Positions 24,745 to 32,660 of a stretch of DNA of 64,000 bases are shown here, piece by piece. Every line of letters begins with the position of its first letter. Within the stretch, counting starts at the first letter, position 1. The position numbers were made by a program, and so were the translations under genes. Origin of the DNA: DDH964 sp963806685 (GTDB lineage: Bacteria; Desulfobacterota; Desulfuromonadia; Desulfuromonadales; DDH964); NCBI GenBank assembly GCA_963806685.1, contig CAWDZB010000017.1:251618-315617 (forward strand), given 5' to 3'. Below the pieces are notes generated by a model. The model had not been told where the DNA came from. It searched no databases and saw nothing but the letters and a program-made list of their open reading frames with translations.

Positions 24745-25929
24745 TCACTTCGGCACCCTGGCTGTTCCCCTCGGAACGGGCACCAGCAGCCAGAGCAGCA
24801 GTGCCGCCAAAGCCGCCAAGCCGGCGCCCAGCCCGAAGGCCGCCGTCGCCCCGAAGTGCTGCCACAAACCGCCAAAGATCAGGCTGGCCGGCAACGCACC
24901 GACGCCAAGGGCACAGTGGTACCAGCCAAAAGCCACCCCGCGCTGGTCCGGCTCGGCGAAATCGGCGAAGAGAGCCTTTTCCGTCCCCTCGGTGAAGCCG
25001 TAGAAGAGGCCGTAGAAGGCGAACAGTGCCCAGACCTGCCACTCGCTGGTCGCCCGGGCGAAGCCGAGATAGGCCAGGGCGTAGACCCCCCAGCCGGCGA
25101 GGATCATCCCGCGCCGGCCGAAACGGTCGGAGAGGGCGCCGAAGGGGAGCACCGAGCTCATCTTGACGACATGAAAGAAGGCCCAGAGCAGGGGGATTCT
25201 CGCGGCAGCGACGCCGAGGTTGCCGGCCCGCAGCAGCAGGAAGGCGTCGGTGGAATTCCCCAGGGTGAAGAGGAGCAGAATCAGCAGGTAGCGGCGCATC
25301 GGACCGCGTGGGACGTAACGCAGGAAGCTGCCGTTGCCGCGCAGGAATCTTTCGGCGACTGCCGCCTCTCGTACCTTGACCACGATCAGCAGCACCGCCA
25401 GGAAACCGGGGATCGCCGCCAGGGCGAAGACAACCCGCAGGTCGTGGGTCCAGCTGGCCAGAAGCGCGGTGGCAATAAGGGGCCCGATCAGCGCCCCGGC
25501 GTGGTCCATGGAGCGGTGAAAGCCGTAGGCCCGACCGCGTAGTTCCGGCGCCACCGAGTCGGCGATCAGGGCGTCGCGCGGGGAGGTGCGTATCCCCTTG
25601 CCGACGCGGTCAGCGAAGCGGATTCCGAGGACCGCCAATGGCCCGGTGGCGACCGCCACCAGCGGTCGGGCGATGGACGATATGCCGTAGCCGGCCAGCA
25701 CCAGGCGCTTGCGCCGCCGCACCCGATCGGACCAGATCCCCGAGACCAGCTTGAGCAGCGCCGCGGTCGATTCGGCGACCCCCTCGATGACGCCGAGAAA
25801 GGCCGGCCCCGCCCCCAGCACCGAGGTGAGAAAGAGCGGCAGCAGCGGGTAGATCATCTCGCTGGAAACGTCGGTCAGCAGGCTGACCAGGCCGAGGATC
25901 AGAATGTTGCCGGTGATGCCGTTCAGCAC
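24745..25929 (-). CDS. MFS transporter
   Basis: A 394-residue protein with about twelve transmembrane helices. The N-terminal part (LGLVSLLTDVSSEMIYPLLP, GVIEGVAESTAALLKL, GIWSDRVRRRKRLVLAGYG) and the RFADRVGKGIRTSPRDALIA motif belong to a group of MFS proteins of unknown substrate that are common in bacteria. The GTG at 25929 has GGAGG a few bases upstream and opens at a sensible hydrophobic start. It is read leftwards, in the same direction as recQ, but a gap of over 100 bp separates them. Confidence 0.88.
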   Translation of the reverse strand: MLNGITGNILILGLVSLLTDVSSEMIYPLLPLFLTSVLGAGPAFLGVIEGVAESTAALLKLVSGIWSDRVRRRKRLVLAGYGISSIARPLVAVATGPLAVLGIRFADRVGKGIRTSPRDALIADSVAPELRGRAYGFHRSMDHAGALIGPLIATALLASWTHDLRVVFALAAIPGFLAVLLIVVKVREAAVAERFLRGNGSFLRYVPRGPMRRYLLILLLFTLGNSTDAFLLLRAGNLGVAAARIPLLWAFFHVVKMSSVLPFGALSDRFGRRGMILAGWGVYALAYLGFARATSEWQVWALFAFYGLFYGFTEGTEKALFADFAEPDQRGVAFGWYHCALGVGALPASLIFGGLWQHFGATAAFGLGAGLAALAALLLWLLVPVPRGTARVPK

Positions 25930-26043
25930 AACTCCTCCCTGGACAACCTCCCCTCGCCGAAGCCTCCACCGCAATAAAGGATAGACGCAAAAACGGCAGG
26001 CGCCAGGCCTGCCGTTCCCATTTTGCCGGCAACCGGGGATGCC

Positions 26044-27852
26044 CTACCCCCGCCCCGCCAGGTAGCTCCGGATCTCTTCCAGAAACTCCGCGCCGTACTT
26101 CTGCAGCTTGAGCTTGCCGACGCCGTTGATGGCCAGCAGCGCCCGGGGGTCTTCGGGCAGGTAGGCAGCCATCTCGGCCAGGGTGGCGTCGCCGAAGATG
26201 ACGTAGGGGGGGACGCCGGCGTCGTCGGCCAGGCGCTTGCGCAGCGCCCGCAGGGTGTCGAACAGCGCCTCGTCGTAGGCGAGTTCGCCGGCCGCCTTGC
26301 GCGGCGCCTTCTTGGCGGCCGCTACCTTGAGACGGGGCCTGGCGAGGGTCAGCCGGGCCTCGCCGCGCAGCAGGGGGCGGGCCGCCTCGGTGAGCTTCAG
26401 AACGGAGTAGTTGGCGACATCCTGGCGCAGGTAGCCAAGGTGGATCAGCTGGCGGATCAGCCCGCTCCAGGCCTCGGCCGGCTGGTCGGCGCCGAGGCCG
26501 TAGGTGGAAAGCTTTTCGTGCCCCAGCTCATGGATGCGCTGGGACTGGGCGCCACGCAGCACCTCGACAACGTGGCCGACGCCGAAGCGCTGGCCGACCC
26601 GGTAGACGCAGGAGAGGGCCTTCTGGGCATCGACGGTGGCGTCGTAGGTTTCCGGGGGACTCTCGCAGACGTCGCAGTTGCCGCAGTCATCGGCCAGATG
26701 TTCGCCGAAGTAGCCGAGCAGCACCCGCCGCCGGCAGTTCTGGGCCTCGGCGAAGCCGATCATGGTACTGAGTTTGTGCAGCTCGATGCGCTTCTGCTCC
26801 GGATTGCCCCCCTGCTCGATGAGGCCGCGGGCAATGGCCACGTCGCCGTAGCCGAACAGGAGCAGCGCCTCGCTCGGCAGGCCGTCGCGCCCGGCGCGGC
26901 CGGTCTCCTGGTAGTAGCTCTCGATGTTCTTGGGCAGGTCGTAATGGACGACGAAGCGCACGTTGGGCTTGTCGATCCCCATGCCGAAGGCGACGGTGGC
27001 CACCACGATCTGCACGTCGTCGCGCAAAAACGCCTCCTGCACCCGCTTGCGCTCGGCATCGGGGAGCCCGGCGTGGTAAGGGGCGGCCTTCAGGCCCGTC
27101 GCCGCCAGCTTCGCCGCCACCTCCTCGACCCGTTTGCGCGACAGGGCGTAGACGATCCCCGCCTCGCCGCGCCGCCCCTTCAAAAAGGCCGTGAGCTGGG
27201 CAAAGGGTTTTTGCTTGGCGACCACGTTGTAGCGGATGTTGGGCCGGTCGAATCCGGCGACGAAGACCTTGGCCTGGCGCAGTTGCAGCCGGGCGAGGAT
27301 GTCGGCGCGGGTCTGGGGATCGGCGGTGGCGGTCAGCGCCAGCAGCGGCACGCCGGGGAAGCTCTGGCGCAGCCGGCCCAGTTGAATGTACTCGGGACGG
27401 AAGTCGTGCCCCCACTGGGAGACGCAGTGGGCCTCGTCGATGGCGAACAGGGCGATGGGGATGGCAGCCAGTCGCGCCAGGAACTCCTCGTTCATCAGCC
27501 GCTCCGGAGCGAGGTAAAGCAGGTCCAGTTCCCCGGCGTGGAGCCGGGCCAGAACCTGGCGCGCCTCGGCCGCGGCGAGGGAGGAGTTGTAGAAGGCAGC
27601 GCGCACACCGTTGGCGACCAGGGCGTCAACCTGGTCCTTCATCAGCGAGATCAGCGGCGAGACGACGATCCCCACCCCCGGCCGGCACAGGGCCGGAATC
27701 TGGTAGCAGAGGGACTTGCCGCCGCCGGTCGGCATCAGCACGAAGGCATCGTCGCCATAGACCAGGGTGGCGACGATTTCCTCCTGGTGGGAACGAAAGG
27801 CACTGAAGCCGAAGACCGACTGCAGGATCTCCGCCGCCTGTGGTTGGTTCAT
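26044..27852 (-). CDS. recQ: ATP-dependent DNA helicase RecQ
   Basis: A superfamily II 3'-5' helicase of 602 residues acting in recombination and fork repair. Walker A is PTGGGKS at 41-47, the DEAH box is AIDEAHCVSQWGHDFRPEY, motif VI region QETGRAGRDGLPS, and the RecQ zinc-binding site includes CRRRVLLGYFGE and DCGNCDVC. The winged-helix RQC domain follows, and an HRDC domain ends the protein (about 525-600, LRALRKRLADDAGVPPYVIF). The ATG at 27852 has GGAGG just before it. It lies downstream of the KamA/EpmB gene on the same strand. Confidence 0.96.
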   Translation of the reverse strand: MNQPQAAEILQSVFGFSAFRSHQEEIVATLVYGDDAFVLMPTGGGKSLCYQIPALCRPGVGIVVSPLISLMKDQVDALVANGVRAAFYNSSLAAAEARQVLARLHAGELDLLYLAPERLMNEEFLARLAAIPIALFAIDEAHCVSQWGHDFRPEYIQLGRLRQSFPGVPLLALTATADPQTRADILARLQLRQAKVFVAGFDRPNIRYNVVAKQKPFAQLTAFLKGRRGEAGIVYALSRKRVEEVAAKLAATGLKAAPYHAGLPDAERKRVQEAFLRDDVQIVVATVAFGMGIDKPNVRFVVHYDLPKNIESYYQETGRAGRDGLPSEALLLFGYGDVAIARGLIEQGGNPEQKRIELHKLSTMIGFAEAQNCRRRVLLGYFGEHLADDCGNCDVCESPPETYDATVDAQKALSCVYRVGQRFGVGHVVEVLRGAQSQRIHELGHEKLSTYGLGADQPAEAWSGLIRQLIHLGYLRQDVANYSVLKLTEAARPLLRGEARLTLARPRLKVAAAKKAPRKAAGELAYDEALFDTLRALRKRLADDAGVPPYVIFGDATLAEMAAYLPEDPRALLAINGVGKLKLQKYGAEFLEEIRSYLAGRG

Positions 27853-27889
27853 TGCCCCTCCTGGAAAGTCAGAACGCAAAGCCGGGCGT

Positions 27890-27911
27890 CATAGGTCCCA
27901 GGAGACCTATG
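27890..27911. repeat. Hairpin repeat between recQ and the KamA/EpmB gene
   Basis: CATAGGTC and GACCTATG form an 8-bp stem with a 6-nt loop. A related ATAGGACC-type palindrome occurs at 28990-29012, on the other side of the EpmB-like gene, so this may be a dispersed intergenic repeat. Confidence 0.5.
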
Positions 27912-27924
27912 GGACTCATGCCCT

Positions 27925-28968
27925 TCAAGCCACATCATTCGGATAGACCACCCGCTCGCCGGCCGGGGTGCACAGCACCAGGCTGTCGCCCAGGCTTTCA
28001 ATGGTCTCCGGCAGCAGCGGCACCTTCCCCTTGCCGCCGGGGAGATCGATGACGTAATGGGGGATGGCCAGTCCGGAGAGGTTGCCGCGCAGGGCGCGCA
28101 GGATGTCGAGGCCGCTCTCGACCCGAGTGCGGAAGTGGCCGGTGCCGGCGACCAGATCCATCTGGTGCAGGTAGTAGGGGCGCACCCGGATCTTGAGCAG
28201 GCCCCGCAGCAGTTCGGCCATGGTTGCCGCATCGTCGTTGACCCCCTTGAGCAGCACCGTCTGGTTGCCCAGCGGCACCCCGGCGTCGGCGAGGCGGCGG
28301 CAGGCCTCGGCCGCCTCGGGGGTGATCTCGCGCGGATGGTTGAAATGGGTATTGAGGTAGACCGGATGCTGGCGGCGCAGCACCTGGCAGAGACTTTCGG
28401 TGATGCGCTCGGGTAGGGTCACCGGCACCCGGCTGCCGATACGGATCATCTCCACGTGGGGAATCGCGCGCAGCCGCCCCAGCAATTCGTCGAGCAGGAT
28501 ATCGGGCAGCAGCAGCGGGTCGCCGCCGGAGATCAGCACGTCGCGAATCGCCGGGGTGCGCTCGATGTAGGCGATGCCGTCGAGCAGGGCGCCGAAGGAG
28601 AGCTGCTCCCCGGCGCAGCCGACCTTACGCTTGCGGGTGCAGAAGCGGCAGTAGAGGGCGCAGGTGGTCCCGGCCAGCAGCAGTGCCCGGTCGGGATAGC
28701 GGTGGACCACGGCCGGCAGCGGTGCGTGCGCTCCTTCGGCGAGCGGATCGTCGGCCAGCCCCATGGCGTCCAGCTCCAGCGGGTCGGGGACGCATTGGCG
28801 CCAGAGGGGATCGCCCGGCTCCTGCAACAGCCCGAGGTAGTGGGGGGTGATGCGCAACGGGTAACGCGCCGCGACCTGCACCAGCGGTGCCGGGTCGATG
28901 CCGAAGCGGCTGGCCAGCCCCGCCGGGTCGGTAAGGCTCTGTTTCAGGTTCTGTTGCCAGACTTCCAT
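27925..28968 (-). CDS. epmB: KamA-family radical SAM protein, probable EpmB-type lysine 2,3-aminomutase
   Basis: A radical SAM enzyme of 347 residues with the cluster Cys103-x3-Cys107-x2-Cys110 in TTCALYCRFCTRKRK. It would convert lysine to (R)-beta-lysine using PLP, the step before EpmA ligates it to EF-P. The length matches EpmB (about 342) and lacks the long C-terminal oligomerisation region of clostridial KamA, although the TRKRKVG stretch is KamA-like. EpmA and EF-P lie 4-6 kb away, favouring an EpmB role. The start at 28968 (MEVWQQNL) gives the right length. A lysine-fermentation KamA is the alternative but no degradation genes are adjacent. Confidence 0.78.
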   Translation of the reverse strand: MEVWQQNLKQSLTDPAGLASRFGIDPAPLVQVAARYPLRITPHYLGLLQEPGDPLWRQCVPDPLELDAMGLADDPLAEGAHAPLPAVVHRYPDRALLLAGTTCALYCRFCTRKRKVGCAGEQLSFGALLDGIAYIERTPAIRDVLISGGDPLLLPDILLDELLGRLRAIPHVEMIRIGSRVPVTLPERITESLCQVLRRQHPVYLNTHFNHPREITPEAAEACRRLADAGVPLGNQTVLLKGVNDDAATMAELLRGLLKIRVRPYYLHQMDLVAGTGHFRTRVESGLDILRALRGNLSGLAIPHYVIDLPGGKGKVPLLPETIESLGDSLVLCTPAGERVVYPNDVA

Positions 28969-28989
28969 GGAAACCTTAGGATCTTGATG

Positions 28990-29012
28990 GGTCCTATCGG
29001 ACCGATAGGACC
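28990..29012. repeat. Near-perfect 23-bp palindrome upstream of the EpmB-like gene
   Basis: GGTCCTATCGG-A-CCGATAGGACC has 11-bp perfect arms around one base. It is about 20-45 bp before the EpmB-like start, so could be an operator, or a dispersed repeat related to 27890-27911. Confidence 0.55.
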
Positions 29013-29065
29013 TATATTCCGGGGCCTTAGGCCCGGAGGAGACCGACTCTACCACACCCCCGCCG

Positions 29066-30643
29066 TCAAAGTCGACCCGGGGGGACGAAAAAGGGGGCGT
29101 GGTTGGAAGTGAACCCGGGGGGAGTGCGCTGGACGATGGCACGGATCGCCGGCGAGGCAAGCAGGCGCTTGTTCAGAAAGCTGCGGGCCGCTGCTCGCCC
29201 CCGGCCGTCCTCCCCGCGGCGGTGGTAAAGGCCGAGGGGCTCTTCCTGCCACTCGGCGCCGGGAAGCTCGTCGGTCAGGTCGGCCTCCCGCGGCAGGTTC
29301 ATGATCGCCAGGTTGAGAAAATCGATCTGCTCCGCGTGGGCCTCGAGGAAGGCAAGGGTCGCCTCGGCCTCGGCCTCGCTCTCCTGCGGGGTGCCGAGCA
29401 GGACGTAGACGTATGTCGCGATGCCGGCAGCGTGCAGCCGCTGCAGGATGCGGGAGGCCGTCGCCAGGTCGGTCCCCTTGTACAGGCGGTCGAGAACCCC
29501 CTGCGCGCCGCTCTCCAGGCCGAGCTGGAGCATCCGGCAGCCGGCTGTCTTCAGGGCCTGGACCAGGGACCGGTCGGCAAGGGGCGCTTCGAAGCGGACG
29601 AAGCCGTGCCAGGCCAGGCCCGAAAGTTGGTCTGCCGCCCCGGCCAGGGCACGCAGGGCCGTCGGCGGCAGGGCGTTATCGGTGAAGTGGAAACGGCGCA
29701 CTCCGGTCGCCGCCGCCAGCTGCCGCAGCAACCCTGGCAGGCGCTCGGCCGGATAGGACCGGTAGCGCTGGGTCGGGGTTGCCGCCTCGGGGCAGAAGCG
29801 GCAGCGCGCCCAGTAGCAGCCGCGGCTGGCGGTCACCTGCAGGACCGGCTCTGGAGAGAGGTAGGCGTCCTGGTCGGCAAAGCTGTAGTCGGGGGCAAAG
29901 GCGTTCGCAGCGGAATCCTCCAGCAGCGGCCCAGCCGGCATGGCGCCCGCTGCCAGGGCAGCCAGGCTCGCCTCGCCGGGCCCGGCCACCAGCCAGTCGA
30001 AGGGAAAAAGGGTCGCCTGCCGTTCCCGCAGCGGCTGCGCCCAGGAGCTGATCAGCCCGCCGCCGGCGACCAGCAGCGTATCCGGCAGCGCCCGGCGCAG
30101 CAGCCCGGCGAGCTCGAAGGCGGGCAGCGCCTGGTGGCGGTAGTTGATGGTCAGGCCGATACGCCGCGGCCGGCGGACCAGCGCCTGCGGCAACAACTCC
30201 CGCTCGAAATAGTCGCGAAACAGGGTGCGTTCCTCCCCTGCACCCAGCCGCTCCAGATCACCCGGGGCAAAGGGGGAGAGTCGCCGGTTGACGTAGTCGC
30301 CGATACTCAGCCGCTCCTCTGCTTCCCCGTAGGCCGAAAGCGCCCGACCGAGGTCCTCTACGGCGCTGCGATAGCGGGCGAAGGAGCTTGCCGCCCGCGG
30401 CGAACGCAGCAGCGCCAGGGCCCGGGGTACGTGGCGGATGGCCCGCCGCAGCGAGGTCGCCGGAGCCGGCCCGGCCGCAGCCGCCAGTCGTTCTGGGGCG
30501 AGCAGCCACAGGACGGCACCGAGGTTGGCATCGATGGCGTCGGCGGCATAGCCTTGTTCCCGCAGGTGGCCGAGCAGGACGGCGGTGGCCAGCGGCGGTT
30601 CGGCGGGTTTGGCGGCCGGGGGATGGATAAGCAGGAAGTCCAT
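29066..30643 (-). CDS. B12-binding-type radical SAM protein, unknown function
   Basis: 525 residues. The N-terminus (MDFLLIHPPAAKPAEPPLAT, GYAADAIDAN) is the Rossmann-like B12-binding-like start of this class, with GLTINYRHQALPAFELAGLL and LLVAGGGLISSW in the middle. The radical SAM core has cysteines 276, 281 and 284 (RGCYWARCRFC), a C-x4-C-x2-C spacing rather than the usual C-x3-C-x2-C. It continues with FHFTDNALPP, LQLGLESGAQGVLDRLYKG and VYVLLGTPQESEAEAEATL. Substrate unknown. It precedes nothing obvious on its strand except the EpmB-like gene 98 bp beyond, so cotranscription is possible. Confidence 0.78.
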   Translation of the reverse strand: MDFLLIHPPAAKPAEPPLATAVLLGHLREQGYAADAIDANLGAVLWLLAPERLAAAAGPAPATSLRRAIRHVPRALALLRSPRAASSFARYRSAVEDLGRALSAYGEAEERLSIGDYVNRRLSPFAPGDLERLGAGEERTLFRDYFERELLPQALVRRPRRIGLTINYRHQALPAFELAGLLRRALPDTLLVAGGGLISSWAQPLRERQATLFPFDWLVAGPGEASLAALAAGAMPAGPLLEDSAANAFAPDYSFADQDAYLSPEPVLQVTASRGCYWARCRFCPEAATPTQRYRSYPAERLPGLLRQLAAATGVRRFHFTDNALPPTALRALAGAADQLSGLAWHGFVRFEAPLADRSLVQALKTAGCRMLQLGLESGAQGVLDRLYKGTDLATASRILQRLHAAGIATYVYVLLGTPQESEAEAEATLAFLEAHAEQIDFLNLAIMNLPREADLTDELPGAEWQEEPLGLYHRRGEDGRGRAAARSFLNKRLLASPAIRAIVQRTPPGFTSNHAPFFVPPGRL

Positions 30644-30718
30644 GCTGACTCTTGGGGGAAGGCCAAGAACGGTTCCGGAATTGGCCCAGGATTCCGGGTT
30701 CTCGATGCTAGGCGCTTT

Positions 30719-31138
30719 TCAGGAAGGCCGGGTGCCCTGCAGATGGTAGGTGAAGTGGGCCAGGGCCAGGATGCCGACATCGCGGACCAGGGCCACCCAA
30801 AGTGGCAGCACCGCGGCGGCGCCGAAACAGCCGCAGTCGATCTCGAGCCCCCGCAGCATGGCGGAGAGGATCGCACCGATGAATACCACCGTCAGCAGGG
30901 CGGTCAAAAGCGCCGCGCCGCGCACGTTGCGTCCCAGCAGCAGCAGGCCCCCGGCGAGAACCTCGACATAGGGGAGGGTGGCGGCGATCAGGTAGTTGAG
31001 GGCATAGGGGAGAAGCCGATAGGCGGCGATATCTCCGGCGAAGGTCGTCACGTCCCACCCCTTGAAGATACCGGCGGCCAGGAAAAGCGCGCCGAGGAGC
31101 ACCCGGCAACCGTGATATACGGAGCGCCGGCCGGTCAT
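30719..31138 (-). CDS. MauE/DoxX-family membrane protein
   Basis: A 139-residue integral membrane protein with four helices. The pair of conserved features RVLLGALFLAAGIFKGWD (helix 1, DoxX/MauE-like) and IDCGCFG near residue 102 are seen in MauE-type proteins thought to handle disulphide or electron transfer at the membrane. The ATG overlaps the stop of the upstream rhodanese gene (ATGA), so the two are translationally coupled. The CGC motif in a membrane protein beside a periplasmic rhodanese suggests a sulfur or thiol-redox relay, an inference. Confidence 0.8.
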   Translation of the reverse strand: MTGRRSVYHGCRVLLGALFLAAGIFKGWDVTTFAGDIAAYRLLPYALNYLIAATLPYVEVLAGGLLLLGRNVRGAALLTALLTVVFIGAILSAMLRGLEIDCGCFGAAAVLPLWVALVRDVGILALAHFTYHLQGTRPS

Positions 31139-31632
31139 GGATCCGCTCCCTTGTGGACCGGCAATCCGGCGTCCCGCCAGGCGGGGAAGCCGCCTTCGAA
31201 GACCTGCACGTTACGGTAGCCGGCTTTAAGCAGGCGCATGGCCAGGTCGTAGGAGTCGGGGCAGCCGTAACCGTTGCAGTAGGTGATGAGGCGCTGGTCT
31301 TTCGCCACCTTGCCATGGAGAGCTGCCAGGTCCCGGTCGAGATCGGCCAGCGGCAGGGAGAGGGCGCCGGGGATGTGGCCGGCGTCGTAGAGCTCCGGAA
31401 TGCGCGCATCGAGGATGGGCGTTCCGCTGTGCAGTTCCTCGCGCACTCCGGCCAGGTCAATGGGCGCCGGGTAGCGCGCTGCCGGAGCGACCGCAACCGG
31501 CGCCGCGGGCTGCAGGCGGCCGGAGAAGGCGTCGAGCACCAGCTGGTGATGGATCGATAAGCCGATCAGCACGCCGACGGCGAGGATCACCAGCGCTTCG
31601 AGCAGGTCGCGGTTCAAACGATCGTATGCCAC
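31135..31632 (-). CDS. Membrane-anchored rhodanese-domain protein
   Basis: 165 residues. A transmembrane anchor (about 12-30, LEALVILAVGVLIGLSIHH) is followed by an Ala/Pro-rich linker and a single rhodanese domain. Conserved pieces are ILDARIPELYDAGHIPGALSLP, the active-site loop TYCNGYGCPDS (Cys near residue 117) and VQVFEGGFPAWRDAGLP. Rhodaneses move sulfane sulfur as a cysteine persulfide. The domain should lie outside the cytoplasm. It is the first of a coupled pair with the MauE/DoxX gene. Confidence 0.88.
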   Translation of the reverse strand: MAYDRLNRDLLEALVILAVGVLIGLSIHHQLVLDAFSGRLQPAAPVAVAPAARYPAPIDLAGVREELHSGTPILDARIPELYDAGHIPGALSLPLADLDRDLAALHGKVAKDQRLITYCNGYGCPDSYDLAMRLLKAGYRNVQVFEGGFPAWRDAGLPVHKGADP

Positions 31633-31636
31633 GGGT

Positions 31637-31825
31637 TCACTCGTCGGGGGATTCGATCAGTTCTGGACCGAGGGTGCCCAGCATGTCGCGCAGGCGCAGG
31701 GCTTCCCGCTCCAGGGCCTCGATGCGCCGGTAGCAGCCGAGCAGCTCGCTGCTCAGTTCCTCCAGTTGCAGGGTCTGGTGGGTTAGGCGGATTTCCAGTT
31801 CGTTGAGACGCTCGGCATCGGTCAC
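31637..31825 (-). CDS. slyX: SlyX-like coiled-coil protein
   Basis: A 62-residue helical protein from a GTG at 31825 (VTDAERLNELEIRLTHQ), with a GGGGG stretch upstream. The heptad pattern and sequence TLQLEELSSELLGCYRRIEALE resemble SlyX, a short coiled-coil protein of unknown role. It sits 5 bp upstream of the rhodanese gene on the same strand and probably heads that operon. Confidence 0.75.
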   Translation of the reverse strand: MTDAERLNELEIRLTHQTLQLEELSSELLGCYRRIEALEREALRLRDMLGTLGPELIESPDE

Positions 31826-31981
31826 GGCAGGCCCCCTTTCGGACCCCGCTACACTAGCAGAAGCGGCCGACAGGCGCAATCAGGGCTTGACTCAAAAGCT
31901 TCCCCCCCCCTTCTCTGCGGTCGCGGTCGATGGCAAGAAACGGACCGGTGACGCTTTGCGGTTTTTCCCGGGCAGAAAACT

Positions 31982-32010
31982 AGAAAGGCCCGCACCAAGC
32001 GGGCCTTTCT
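31982..32010. terminator. Bidirectional terminator between slyX and the superoxide reductase gene
   Basis: AGAAAGGCCCGC-ACCAA-GCGGGCCTTTCT is a perfect 12-bp stem, 24 bp past the superoxide reductase stop on the minus strand, with T tracts in both directions. Confidence 0.85.
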
Positions 32011-32033
32011 AGAGCGATCGGGCGATGGGTCGG

Positions 32034-32411
32034 TCAGGCGACGGCGATCTCCTTGGTCGCCTCCCAAACGCCGTGCAGGTTGCAGCGGGCGAAGGCGCGC
32101 AGGGTCACCTTCGGCAGGCCGTGCGGGATGGCGACCTGGGCCTTGAGAACCGGCGCGGTGGTGACCGCGGTCAGGCTCAAGCGGGCCAGGAAGACATAGT
32201 TGGCGTAGAGATCGATCCACTCGATGAAGTGCCCCGGCTCGTTGGGGTGGGCGAGCAGCTTGCCGATTTCGACGGTCACCTCGGCGGCTTGGCCGGCCTT
32301 GAGCTGGGCGGGGGCAGTGATGACCGGAGTGTGTTTTTTCTCGAGATCGGTCAGGTTGGCAGGGTCCTTGGGGTGGTTGACCTGGCAGAAGAAACTGGTT
32401 TCCTGGCTCAT
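32034..32411 (-). CDS. Class II superoxide reductase (neelaredoxin)
   Basis: 125 residues that fold as the iron domain of desulfoferrodoxin without the N-terminal desulforedoxin domain. All five ligands of the mononuclear Fe(His)4(Cys) centre are visible: His27 (EKKHTPVI), His55 (LLAHPNE), His61 (PGHFIEW), Cys110 and His113 (FARCNLHGVW). Glu24 and Lys25 complete the usual E-K gate. It reduces superoxide to hydrogen peroxide in the cytoplasm without making oxygen. The ATG at 32411 gives the family's length; the longer in-frame version from 32552 reads through the promoter. It is divergent from the SCO1/oxidase operon, and a canonical two-domain desulfoferrodoxin lies at 38974. Confidence 0.9.
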   Translation of the reverse strand: MSQETSFFCQVNHPKDPANLTDLEKKHTPVITAPAQLKAGQAAEVTVEIGKLLAHPNEPGHFIEWIDLYANYVFLARLSLTAVTTAPVLKAQVAIPHGLPKVTLRAFARCNLHGVWEATKEIAVA

Positions 32412-32546
32412 GGGGGTGCAATCCTTTCTGAAATCGTTGGAATTGGAACGGTCCGCCGCGGGCAGACGGTTAGTAGGTTTACCACGTTCATTTCTGGATG
32501 CAAGTCTTTTATGACCTTTTTGGTCTTTTTCTCGCACCGACATGGT

Positions 32547-32574
32547 TTGCATTCTGGTTCGAAACAGGTATCAT
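32547..32574 (+). promoter_or_regulatory. Sigma-70-type promoter for the oxidase operon
   Basis: TTGCAT (32547-32552) and TATCAT (32569-32574) are 16 bp apart. The SCO1 start codon follows at 32661. Confidence 0.5.
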
Positions 32575-32575
32575 T

Positions 32576-32590
32576 GGCCGATAATCGGCC
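32576..32590. promoter_or_regulatory. 15-bp palindrome just after the oxidase-operon -10 element
   Basis: GGCCGAT-A-ATCGGCC is a perfect palindrome immediately downstream of the predicted -10 hexamer. Its place fits an operator; the binding protein is unknown. Confidence 0.5.
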
Positions 32591-32660
32591 TTTCCGAACG
32601 CGCCGCTACCTTGGTTCACCCATCCATATTTCAGCCCGATTCACAAGCAACGGTTTCCGC

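Noticed and set aside
26023..27894. A 623-residue frame opposite recQ
   Set aside because: Antisense shadow of recQ with repetitive Gly/Val-rich translation and no ribosome site.
27925..28968. Lysine fermentation enzyme KamA
   Set aside because: Length and nearby epmA/efp favour EpmB; no lysine-degradation genes are adjacent. Not excluded.
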